Below are positions 25,868 through 33,515 of a stretch of DNA of 46,468 nucleotides, in pieces. This DNA is from Xenophilus aerolatus (GTDB lineage Bacteria; Pseudomonadota; Gammaproteobacteria; Burkholderiales; Burkholderiaceae_C). Position numbers and translations under genes: made by a program. The stretch spans positions 187,501 to 233,968 of the forward strand of contig QAIB01000007.1 in NCBI GenBank assembly GCA_030418545.1, read 5' to 3'. The first letter of the stretch is position 1. The number at the start of each line of letters is the position of its first letter. The notes beneath the pieces were generated by a model that searched no databases, was not told the DNA's origin, and saw only the letters and a program-made list of their open reading frames with translations.

Positions 25868-27076
25868 CTACTGGATGATCCCGGCCTCCAGCAGCGCCGT
25901 GATCCGCGCGTCGTCGTAGCCGAACTCCTGGAGCACTTCGCGGGTCTGCTGGCCAACGCGGGGCGCGGGCGAAGCGGCAAAGGGCGCCTCGCCGTCGAAG
26001 TGGATCGGCAGGCCCAGGGATCGGGTTCGGCCGCCGGCACCGTGTTCGACCTCGACCACCATCGAAATCGCCATCGACTGCGGATGCTCCATCGCCTGCC
26101 CCACGTCGTGGACCGGCCCGACCGGCACGCCCGCACGGTCGAGGACCTCGACCCAGTGCTCGGCCGTGTGCGTGCTCAGCGCCTCCGTGATCAGCGCCTC
26201 CAGTTCGGCCTGGTGCCCGAGGCGGTCCCGCCCGGTGGTGAAGCGCGCATCCTGCAGCCATTCCGGATGGCCCAGCACATCGGCGATGCGCAGCCAGTTG
26301 GCCTGGTTGCCACCGCCCAGCGCGATGGCGCCCTCCTTGCAGCGGAAGGTCTGGTAGGGCGCGATCAGCGGGTGGGCGGTGCCCATGGGCCGGGCGATCG
26401 TGCCGTCATGGAAATAGGCGGCCGCGAACCAGTACATCTGCTGCAGCGACGCCTGCAGGAGCGAGGTCTCGACCCGGCTGCCCACGCCGGTGCGCAGGCG
26501 TTTCACATAGGCGGCCATGCACCCCAGTGCGGCCAGGATGCCGGCGTTGATGTCGGCGACCGAATTGCCGGGCTTGGCCAGCTCGCCGTCCCGGCTGCCG
26601 GTCACGCTGATCAGGCCGGAGAAGGCCTGCAGCACCAGGTCGAAGCCCCCCTTGTCGCTGAGCGGGCCGTTCGGCCCATAGCCGCTGATGGAGCAGTAGA
26701 CGAGCTGCGGGTTGACGGCGCGCAGGTGCTCGTAGCCCAGGCCCAGCGCATCCATCTTTCCGCGGCGGAAGTTCTCCGTGACGATGTCGCAGCGCCCGGC
26801 CAGCGTCTTGATGATCTCCTGGCCCGCCTCCTTGCGGATGTCGACGGCGACGGAGCGCTTGCCGCGGTTGAGCATCACGAAGCCGGGCGCCAGGCCCGGG
26901 TCGCCTGGCCGCGCATAGCCCCGCGCATCGTCGCCGGCGGGAAACTTCTCCACCTTGATGACCTCAGCACCCATGTCGGCCAACATCAGCCCGCAGGTCG
27001 GGCCGGCCATGATCTGCGAGAGCTCGAGCACACGGACGCCCGCGAGCGGCAGGTCCGGGTTGCGTGGCGCGCCCAT
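25868..27076 (-). CDS. CaiB/BaiF-family CoA-transferase
   Basis: 402-residue class III CoA-transferase. It starts GVRVLELSQIMAGPTCG and has the catalytic aspartate at D175 in GNSVADINAGI, as in formyl-CoA transferase (Asp169). It moves CoA between acyl groups and would activate an imported organic acid. It is the last gene of the Bug, enoyl-CoA hydratase, CoA-transferase operon; its ATG overlaps the preceding stop by one base (TGATG). The stop is only 6 bp from the convergent diguanylate cyclase stop. Confidence 0.93.
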   Translation of the reverse strand: MGAPRNPDLPLAGVRVLELSQIMAGPTCGLMLADMGAEVIKVEKFPAGDDARGYARPGDPGLAPGFVMLNRGKRSVAVDIRKEAGQEIIKTLAGRCDIVTENFRRGKMDALGLGYEHLRAVNPQLVYCSISGYGPNGPLSDKGGFDLVLQAFSGLISVTGSRDGELAKPGNSVADINAGILAALGCMAAYVKRLRTGVGSRVETSLLQASLQQMYWFAAAYFHDGTIARPMGTAHPLIAPYQTFRCKEGAIALGGGNQANWLRIADVLGHPEWLQDARFTTGRDRLGHQAELEALITEALSTHTAEHWVEVLDRAGVPVGPVHDVGQAMEHPQSMAISMVVEVEHGAGGRTRSLGLPIHFDGEAPFAASPAPRVGQQTREVLQEFGYDDARITALLEAGIIQ

Positions 27077-27870
27077 CAGGCCCCCGTGAAGCGCGGCGCG
27101 CGCTTTTCAGCGAAGGCCGTCAGCGCCTCGGCGATGTCGCGCGTCTTCAGGCTCGCGACGTGGGCCGCCTGGGCCGAGCCCTCGTCGTACTCCATGCGGC
27201 CGATCTCGTTGAGCGTGGCCTTCATGGTCACCAGTGGGATGGGCGCCTGTGCCAGAAGTTCGTCGATCCACTTGCGCAGTTCGGCGTCGAGCGATTCCGG
27301 AGGCACCAGCGCGTCCAGGTAGCCGATGCGCAGCATTTCCTCGGCCTGGAGGGTGCGCGACGTGAGGAACAGGCGCTTGGCGGCGCCCAGGCCCAGCCGC
27401 GACACCCAGCGACGCAGGCCGTGCGGGTAGTAGTGCAGGCCCAGCCGGGCCGCGGGCATGAACATGCGCATGCCTTCGACGCCGATGCGGAAGTCGCAGG
27501 CCAGCGTCAGGTCAGTCGAGCCGCCATACACGGGGCCGTGCAGCCTGGCGATCGTGATGGCCCGCGCGTTCTCGATGTCGTCGGTGAACTGCTGGAACTG
27601 GTTCTCGCCGGATGCCGCCGAGGCACCGAGGCGCCCCAGGTCGAAGCCGGAGCTGAAGCTGGTGCCCGTGCTTGCGAAGACGATGACGCGAACATCGCGG
27701 TTCGCCTCCAGCTCGGCCAGGTAGCCACGGAGCACGCCGAGGTCCTCGGGCTCGATGCGGTTGTGCGTCGCCGGACGGCGCAGCGTGATGGTGGCGACGG
27801 CGCCGTCGATGGCCAGCGCGGGGCTGGCGGGAACAGAGCCAAGAGAAGAGGCGGAGGATTCGGCTGTCAT
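27076..27870 (-). CDS. Enoyl-CoA hydratase/isomerase family protein
   Basis: 264-residue crotonase-fold protein. Oxyanion-hole segments are visible: STGTSFSSGFDLGRL and HGPVYGGSTDLTLACDFRI. The usual catalytic glutamates of enoyl-CoA hydratase are not obvious; Asp occupies the GGSTDL position, so the reaction could be isomerisation, hydrolysis or hydration. It lies 24 bp after the Bug gene and overlaps the CoA-transferase start. The trio suggests uptake, CoA activation and alpha/beta processing of one organic acid. Confidence 0.9.
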   Translation of the reverse strand: MTAESSASSLGSVPASPALAIDGAVATITLRRPATHNRIEPEDLGVLRGYLAELEANRDVRVIVFASTGTSFSSGFDLGRLGASAASGENQFQQFTDDIENARAITIARLHGPVYGGSTDLTLACDFRIGVEGMRMFMPAARLGLHYYPHGLRRWVSRLGLGAAKRLFLTSRTLQAEEMLRIGYLDALVPPESLDAELRKWIDELLAQAPIPLVTMKATLNEIGRMEYDEGSAQAAHVASLKTRDIAEALTAFAEKRAPRFTGA

Positions 27871-27894
27871 GGGAGGGTCCTGGAAATGGATGAA

Positions 27895-28941
27895 TCAATC
27901 GAACTGGAGGTGCTGGCTACGGATGACCTCGCCCCACTTGCGCTGGTCGCGCCTGACCAGCGCGGCGGCGTCCGCGGGCGTCGAAGGCTCGGTGTTGCTG
28001 CCCTGCTCCGCGAGCTTCTGCTGGACGGCCGGCGTCGCGAGCGCGGCGTTGAGCGCCTCGTTCAATTTCGCGGCGATAGGTGCGGGCAGGCCCTTGGGCG
28101 CCGCCAGCACGAACCACCCTTCGGAGTCGTAGCCCGGCACACCCTGAGCGGCGATCGTCTTCACGCCCGGCAGCAGCGCCACCTCGCGGTCGGAGGTCAC
28201 GGCCAGCGCGCGCAACTTGCCGGCCTTGACGAACGGTGCCGCCGGCGCAATGGTGGAGAAGGACACTTTCACCGCCCCGGCCATGACGTCCTGCAGCGCC
28301 GGTGCCGCTCCCTTGTACGGCACGTGCAGCATCGAGACCTGGGTGCTCGCCTGCAGCAGCTCCGACGACATCTGGTGGATGGTCCCGATGCCCGAGGTGG
28401 CGTAGCTCAGGCTGTTCGGCTTGGCGCGCGCCAGCGCCAGCAACTCCTGCAGCGTATTGGCCGGAACGCTGGGATGCACCAGCACGGCGAGGGGCGAGCG
28501 CGAGACGATACCCAGGTAGCTCAGCGAAGTGGCCGGGTCATAGCTCACCTTGCGCGCATTGGGAATGATGGTGAGCGGTGCGCCGTCGATCAGGCCGATC
28601 GTCAGCCCGTCGGCCGGGGCGTTGACGACGGCCTCGACGCCGATGGCCCCGCCGGCGCCTGGCCGGTAGTCCACCACCACCGGCTGGCCCAAGACCTTCT
28701 CCATCTGCGGCGCAAGGTCGCGGGCAACCGCGTCGGCAGCTCCGCCCGGCGTGTAGCCCAGGACCATCCGGATGGGGCGCTGCGGCTTCCACTCCTCGGC
28801 CATCGCCGCAGGGGCACCGGCCGATACGAGCGCGGTGGCCATGGCCGCAACCGCCCAGCTGACGCGCCGACTGGCTGCCGCAACGGGGCGGGCTGCCACC
28901 GAACGGCCCGATAGAATCCGCAACAACGCTGCTCTGTACAT
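27895..28941 (-). CDS. Bug-family tripartite tricarboxylate transporter substrate-binding protein
   Basis: 348 residues with an unusually long N-terminal region (about 48 residues, MYRAALLRILSGRSV to APAAMAEE) containing the signal sequence. The first in-frame ATG after the divergent gap was taken as the start. Bug hallmarks: PIRMVLGYTPGGAADAVAR, DYRPGAGGAIGVEAVVN and HVPYKGAAPALQDVMAG. First gene of the CoA-transferase operon and divergent from a GntR regulator. It is the third orphan Bug receptor in the window. Confidence 0.92.
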   Translation of the reverse strand: MYRAALLRILSGRSVAARPVAAASRRVSWAVAAMATALVSAGAPAAMAEEWKPQRPIRMVLGYTPGGAADAVARDLAPQMEKVLGQPVVVDYRPGAGGAIGVEAVVNAPADGLTIGLIDGAPLTIIPNARKVSYDPATSLSYLGIVSRSPLAVLVHPSVPANTLQELLALARAKPNSLSYATSGIGTIHQMSSELLQASTQVSMLHVPYKGAAPALQDVMAGAVKVSFSTIAPAAPFVKAGKLRALAVTSDREVALLPGVKTIAAQGVPGYDSEGWFVLAAPKGLPAPIAAKLNEALNAALATPAVQQKLAEQGSNTEPSTPADAAALVRRDQRKWGEVIRSQHLQFD

Positions 28942-28953
28942 CTGAGTGCTCTT

Positions 28954-28986
28954 GGAAAATATTTAATACGTCGATAAATATATTTC
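28954..28986. promoter_or_regulatory. AT-rich inverted repeat, candidate GntR/FadR operator
   Basis: GGAAAATATTTA (28954-28965) and TAAATATATTTC (28975-28986) are 12-bp arms with two mismatches around a 9-bp spacer; the inner 7 bp match perfectly. It fills most of the 51-bp divergent gap and is a sharp AT-rich island in this GC-rich DNA, so operator and promoter probably coincide. Confidence 0.55.
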
Positions 28987-28992
28987 TTCACC

Positions 28993-29688
28993 ATGCAATT
29001 GCTATCGGGCAAAAACCCTGAGGCCGCCGGCTCGACGCTTGCCGAGTCCATCCGGATGGCGCTGATCAAGGACCTGGCGAGCGGCGCCATGCGCCCGGGC
29101 CACCCCATCGACGAGAAAGCGCTCGGCGCCCGCTTCTCCACCTCGCGCACACCGATCCGCGAGGCGATCCTTCAGTTGGCTGCGCAGGGCTTCGTGGTCA
29201 TGAGCCCGCGCAGCGGCGCGAGCGTGCCCAAGCTGTCCATGCACATGCTGCGCGAGATGCTGGAACTGCTGGGCGAGCTGGAAGCGGTCGCGGCCGGGTA
29301 TGCAGCGCGGCGCATGAAGCCCGGGGAGCGCCAGCAACTGGAGCGCAGCGTCGAAGCCTGCGCGCAGGCTGCGGCCAACGACGACGCGGCCGCCTACGAG
29401 CGCGCGAACGACGATTTCCACCAACTGATCTATGACGGCTGCCGCAACGGCGCACTGGTCGAGCAAATCGTGATGCTGCGCACGCGCTGCGCCGCCTACA
29501 CGGCCCGACGCTTCGAATCGCCGGGCCGGATGCAACGCTCCGTCAAGGAGCACGGCGACGTGAGCCGGGCCATCGCGGACGCCGACTCGGGCGCCGCGCG
29601 CGAAGCGATGCTCGCGCACATCTCCATCGGGGGAAAGGATTTCGCCGAGTTCGTCAGCGGACTGCCGCCGGAGCTGCTCGGCATCTAG
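28993..29688 (+). CDS. GntR-family (FadR subfamily) transcriptional regulator
   Basis: 231 residues. N-terminal GntR winged HTH (IDEKALGARFSTSRTPIREA) and a C-terminal all-helical FCD domain (ELLGELEAVAAGYAARR, NDDFHQLIYDGCRN). FCD domains bind organic acids through a metal site. It is divergent from the Bug/enoyl-CoA hydratase/CoA-transferase operon, which is its likely target. No Shine-Dalgarno sequence is evident (TTCTTCACC before ATG). Its TAG stop shares a CTAG with the convergent argE stop. Confidence 0.92.
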   Translation: MQLLSGKNPEAAGSTLAESIRMALIKDLASGAMRPGHPIDEKALGARFSTSRTPIREAILQLAAQGFVVMSPRSGASVPKLSMHMLREMLELLGELEAVAAGYAARRMKPGERQQLERSVEACAQAAANDDAAAYERANDDFHQLIYDGCRNGALVEQIVMLRTRCAAYTARRFESPGRMQRSVKEHGDVSRAIADADSGAAREAMLAHISIGGKDFAEFVSGLPPELLGI

Positions 29689-30794
29689 CCGGCCAGCGGT
29701 CCGGCACGCGCCCAGTCCCCCACCGCCCGCATGAAGCGGTCGGCGGCCACCAGCTGGTCCGACGCGATCCACTCGTCCGGCTGGTGCGCCTGGGCGATGG
29801 CCCCGGGACCGCACACCACCGCCGGGATGCCGGCCTGCTGGAAGAAGCCGGCCTCGGTGCCGAAAGGCAGGTCCGCCTCGGGCCAGAGCGCGCCCAGCGC
29901 GCGCGCGGCCGCGACTGCCGCCTCGTTGCCGTGGGTGGACAGGGGCGGCACGGCGGCCACCTGCTGCGCCTCGACCGTGACGCCGGCTGGCAGACCCGCC
30001 AGCGCCTCGCGGACCGCCTCGCGCACGAGTCGGGCGGTGGCCTCGTCCGGGGGTCGGCATTCCCACAGCACCTCGCAGCGGCCCGGCACGATGTTGATCG
30101 CGCTGCCGCCGTCGATGCGGCCGACGTTGAGGGTGGCCGGGTTGCCCTCGCCGGCGAATCTGCGCCGCAGGTCGACCAGCCGGGTGACCAGGTGCGCCGC
30201 CGGCTCGACCGCGCAGGCACCCAGCGAGGGGTCGCTGGAGTGCGCGGCCAGCCCGGTGAAGAGCGCCCGGTGGCCGAAGAAACCGCGATGCCGCACGCCG
30301 ATCCTCATCTGCGTCGGCTCGCCGATGATGGCCAGCGCGGGCGCGCACGCCTTGAGTTGCTCCACGAGCTTGGGAGCGCCCAGGCAGCCGACCTCCTCGT
30401 CGTAGGAGACGGCCAGACGGATCGGGCGGCGCAGGGGCTGCCGCTGCCAGGCGGGCACCGCCGACAGGCATGCCGCGATGAAGCCCTTCATGTCCACCGC
30501 GCCCCGTCCGTAGAGCCGGCCCTCGCGCTCGGCCAGGACGAAGGGGTCGGAACGCCAGGCCTGTCCCGCCACGGGCACGACGTCGCTGTGGCCCGAGAGC
30601 ACCATGCCGCCCGCCGCGTCGGGGCCGATGCGGGCCAGCAGGTTGGCCTTGCGGCCGTCCTCGCTGGGCAGCAGCTGCGCGTGCACGCCATGCCCGGCGA
30701 GGAAGTCCGCGACCCAGTGGATCAGGCCGAGGTTGGAGCGGTGCGAGGTGGTGTCGAAGCCCACGAGGCGCCGCAGGATCTCGGTGGTGGTCAT
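29685..30794 (-). CDS. argE: Acetylornithine deacetylase-like M20 peptidase
   Basis: 369-residue M20 family metallohydrolase with the metal and catalytic residues: H in LSGHSDVVPV, D in YGRGAVDMKG, EE in SYDEEVGC, E in IGEPTQ, and a late H in IAQAHQPDEW. The assignment to ArgE (N-acetyl-L-ornithine deacetylase) fits sequence style and length, but another N-acyl-amino-acid deacylase is possible, because no arginine-biosynthesis gene is nearby. Last gene of the EamA, AlaX, ArgE series on the minus strand (29-bp gap from AlaX). Confidence 0.88.
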   Translation of the reverse strand: MTTTEILRRLVGFDTTSHRSNLGLIHWVADFLAGHGVHAQLLPSEDGRKANLLARIGPDAAGGMVLSGHSDVVPVAGQAWRSDPFVLAEREGRLYGRGAVDMKGFIAACLSAVPAWQRQPLRRPIRLAVSYDEEVGCLGAPKLVEQLKACAPALAIIGEPTQMRIGVRHRGFFGHRALFTGLAAHSSDPSLGACAVEPAAHLVTRLVDLRRRFAGEGNPATLNVGRIDGGSAINIVPGRCEVLWECRPPDEATARLVREAVREALAGLPAGVTVEAQQVAAVPPLSTHGNEAAVAAARALGALWPEADLPFGTEAGFFQQAGIPAVVCGPGAIAQAHQPDEWIASDQLVAADRFMRAVGDWARAGPLAG

Positions 30795-30823
30795 GCCGTG
30801 CGCCCGCAGGGATGCGACCTGCC

Positions 30824-31552
30824 CTAGCTCACCAGGCCGATCCGGATGCGCCGGTTGTGCTGCCCCTTGTTCTCGATCTTCAGGATGCGCAGCGGTGCCG
30901 ATTGCGCGGTGTTCGACAGGTGCGTGCCGCCGCAGGCCTGCCGGTCGAGGCCCTCGATCTCGATGATCCGCGTGGTGCCGTCGGCCTGGCTGGGCGGCGC
31001 GACCGAGCGGCTGCGCAGCACGCCGGGTTCGCGCGCGAGCGCGGCGGCGTCGAGGTACAGCGCTTTCACCGGCCGGCCGTCGGCGATGAGGTCGTTGAGG
31101 GCGGGCTCGAGCGCACGCAGCGCGTTGTTGTCCGCTGCAGGCAGGTCGAAGTCGATCCGCGCCGTGCCGTCGGCCGCCATCTGCACGCCGGTGACCAGCG
31201 AGCCCTCGAAGCGCTGGTAGACGAGCGCGTTCAGCAGGTGCAGGCCGGTGTGCAGCTGGCTCATCAGGAAGCGGAAGTCCGCGTCCACGTCCACGACGAC
31301 ACGGTCGTCGGGCACCCGGCCCGCGTCGGCGGTGTCGAAGCAGTGCCAGGCGTTGGCGCCCTGCATCTCGATCCGGTCGATCCTCACACTGCCGCCTCCT
31401 TCCCATGCGAGCGTGCCGCGGTCCGCCAGCTGGCCGCCGCCGCCGGGATAGAAGAACGACCGGTCGAGCAGCACGCCGTCGGGCCGGCGCGCGACCACTC
31501 GGGCTTCGAAGCGCAGGCAGTCGGGATCGATGTGGCACAGGTAGGGGGACAT
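30824..31552 (-). CDS. AlaX-type alanyl-tRNA editing protein
   Basis: 242-residue free-standing editing domain related to the C-terminal half of alanyl-tRNA synthetase. It hydrolyses Ser-tRNA(Ala) or Gly-tRNA(Ala). Zinc ligands are HxxxH (H101, H105 in QLHTGLHLLNA) and CxxxH (C207, H211 in ACGGTHLSN); FFYPGGGGQLAD is the editing-site loop. It lies between an EamA exporter (28-bp gap) and ArgE (29-bp gap). That setting suggests an amino-acid-related role, possibly protection from misacylation by an amino acid handled by the operon (inference). Confidence 0.9.
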   Translation of the reverse strand: MSPYLCHIDPDCLRFEARVVARRPDGVLLDRSFFYPGGGGQLADRGTLAWEGGGSVRIDRIEMQGANAWHCFDTADAGRVPDDRVVVDVDADFRFLMSQLHTGLHLLNALVYQRFEGSLVTGVQMAADGTARIDFDLPAADNNALRALEPALNDLIADGRPVKALYLDAAALAREPGVLRSRSVAPPSQADGTTRIIEIEGLDRQACGGTHLSNTAQSAPLRILKIENKGQHNRRIRIGLVS

Positions 31553-31580
31553 GGATTCCTCGTGGGGCCGGGCGGGCCGC

Positions 31581-32471
31581 TCATGAAAAACGCCGGGCGA
31601 TGACGATGCCGGCGAGGATGACCACGGCCCCGGCGAACTCGACGGGGCTGAGGTATTCGTGGAACAGCCAGCCGCCCAGCACGGTGGCAATGACGGGCTG
31701 CACCAGCAGGGTGATCGAGGACAGCGCGGCCGGCAGCCGGGCCAGCGCATAGGCGATCAGGCCCTGGCCGCCGACGTGCGACACCAGGGCCAGTGCCACC
31801 AGCATCAGCACGCCGTGCAGCGTCTGCGGCACCAGCGATTCGCCGCGCGCGAGGGTCAGCGGCAGCAGCACGACCAGCGTGCCGACACTGCTCCAGGCCA
31901 TCACGGTCATCGTCCGGTACTGGGCGCGCACCAGGCTCACGGCGAGCAGGTAGGCGCCGTAGAACACCGCCGACAGCAAGCCCAGCAGGTTGCCGGCCAT
32001 GTGCCTCGAGCCGAAGTCGAGCCGATGGCCGATCAGCACGAAGGCGCCGGCCAGCGCGCACAGCATGCCGACCAGGAAGCCGGGCTTGAAGCGCTTGCCG
32101 AGGAAGAGCCTGGCGCCGAGCACCACGAAGATCGGCGCCAGGTTGGCCAGCAGGTTGGCATTGGCCAGCGTGGTCAGCGTCATCGACCAGTGGTACAGCG
32201 CCAGGTTGCCCGAGAAGATGAAGCCGACCAGGACGAGCCGGACCGGAATGGCCGGTGTGCCGGGCGCTTCGCCGCGGGCCGACAGCCGGTCGAGCAGGAA
32301 GAACACCGGAATGGCCAGCGCCACCCGGTACACCGCGCTGGCGGTGGGCGGCAGCTCGCTGTGCCGCAGGAACACGCCCCCCAGCGCCAGCGCGCCGGCG
32401 CCGAGCACCAGGGCCAGGAAGGAAAGAACGCTGCCGGTCGGGGCGGCGGGTCGTGCGAGGGTGTAAATCAT
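31581..32471 (-). CDS. EamA/DMT-family transporter
   Basis: 296 residues from ATG 32471 with ten predicted helices in two EamA repeats (for example LALVLGAGALALGGVFLR, AGAVVILAGIVIARRF). DMT exporters of this type expel amino acids or metabolites. It heads the EamA, AlaX, ArgE series and is preceded, 138 bp upstream on the same strand, by an AraC regulator. Confidence 0.88.
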   Translation of the reverse strand: MIYTLARPAAPTGSVLSFLALVLGAGALALGGVFLRHSELPPTASAVYRVALAIPVFFLLDRLSARGEAPGTPAIPVRLVLVGFIFSGNLALYHWSMTLTTLANANLLANLAPIFVVLGARLFLGKRFKPGFLVGMLCALAGAFVLIGHRLDFGSRHMAGNLLGLLSAVFYGAYLLAVSLVRAQYRTMTVMAWSSVGTLVVLLPLTLARGESLVPQTLHGVLMLVALALVSHVGGQGLIAYALARLPAALSSITLLVQPVIATVLGGWLFHEYLSPVEFAGAVVILAGIVIARRFS

Positions 32472-32609
32472 GGGCGTCGTCTGGCGACGGCCCCGGGGCG
32501 GTCTGAGGACCGCGCAAGGAAAAGGCCGACGCCTGGGCCGCACGGTAGAACGCCGGCCGCGCGGCGTATTGGCGGAAATTGCGGCGCTGCTGTTGCCGCC
32601 GTGCAGGCG

Positions 32610-33449
32610 TCAGCCGGCCCGGGCGCGCACGTACTGCAGCGGCGTCATCCCGAAGGTGCGCTTGAAATGCCGGGTGAGCGCGCTCTGGTCGTAGAAGCCG
32701 CTCGCCACGGCGGCGTCGATCAGCGGGCGCCCGGCGCCTAGGTGGCGGATGGCGGCCCGCAACCGCAACTGCGTCAGGTAGGCATGCGGCGTCAGGCCGG
32801 TCGTGCGCTTGAACGCACCGATGAGCTGGAAGGGCGTCAGGCCGCCCGCGGCCGCCATCTGATCGAGGCTCAGCCGCTCGCCGAAAGCATCGTGCAGCAA
32901 TTCCAGCACCGGCGCGAGTACGGCAGCGCCGGCGGGCGCCGCCGGCACGCGCTGGCCCGGGGCGGCGTATCGCTGGAACAGCGTGCCGAAGGTGTGGACG
33001 AAGCGTTCATGGCTCACCAGCGGGTCGTCCGACGCCGGGTCGGCGTCGAAGGCGCGATGCAGCGCGAGGAAGGCGTCGATCAGTGCCCGGTCGGCCAGCA
33101 CGTTCGATGCGAAATGCCGGGGCTGGTCCAGGCCCAGCGCCGCCATCAGTTGCCGGATGCCGGGCTCCGCCAGGTAGAAGGCGCGGTAGCGCCAGCGCGC
33201 GCTGGCGCCCATGCGCCCGGAGTGGGGCTCGGACGGGTTGAAGACCAGCAGCGCCTGCGGTTCGGCCACACCCAGGCGGCCGCGGCTCCTGAACTCCGCG
33301 CCGCCCACCTCGGTGACCGCGATGACAAAGGAAGGGTGCACATGCGGTGCGTACTCGTGCGTGCTGAAGTCCGCGTGCAGCAGGTCCATGCCCGGCACGT
33401 CGGCGGCGTGCCAGTAGCGCGAGGTGTTCAGCGGGTCGAGCCTGGCCAA
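32610..33449 (-). CDS. AraC-family transcriptional regulator (TTG start)
   Basis: 279 residues. An N-terminal cupin sensor domain (HEYAPHVHPSFVIAVTEVGG) and a C-terminal AraC domain (LSLDQMAAAGGLTPFQLIGA, IDAAVASGFYDQSALTRHF, ending FGMTPLQYV). Cupin-type AraC proteins of this form often sit beside LysE or EamA exporters. The TTG at 33449 is favoured as start because GGAGGC lies 5 bp upstream and the N-terminus matches the family; an ATG exists 20 codons later. Likely activates the downstream EamA-AlaX-ArgE genes. Confidence 0.88.
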   Translation of the reverse strand: MARLDPLNTSRYWHAADVPGMDLLHADFSTHEYAPHVHPSFVIAVTEVGGAEFRSRGRLGVAEPQALLVFNPSEPHSGRMGASARWRYRAFYLAEPGIRQLMAALGLDQPRHFASNVLADRALIDAFLALHRAFDADPASDDPLVSHERFVHTFGTLFQRYAAPGQRVPAAPAGAAVLAPVLELLHDAFGERLSLDQMAAAGGLTPFQLIGAFKRTTGLTPHAYLTQLRLRAAIRHLGAGRPLIDAAVASGFYDQSALTRHFKRTFGMTPLQYVRARAG

Positions 33450-33515
33450 GAAAAGCCTCCGTGCGGATTGGCGTTGCCACGCGGCCAGTATCGCGCGGCC
33501 AGGGCTGTGAAGGCC

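Noticed and set aside
28993-29030. Possible family A repeat at the start of the GntR gene (AATTGCTATCGGGCAAAAACC)
   Set aside because: Only GCTATC matches; there is no pairing ATAGC arm and no GCGCCCG hairpin, so it is probably chance.
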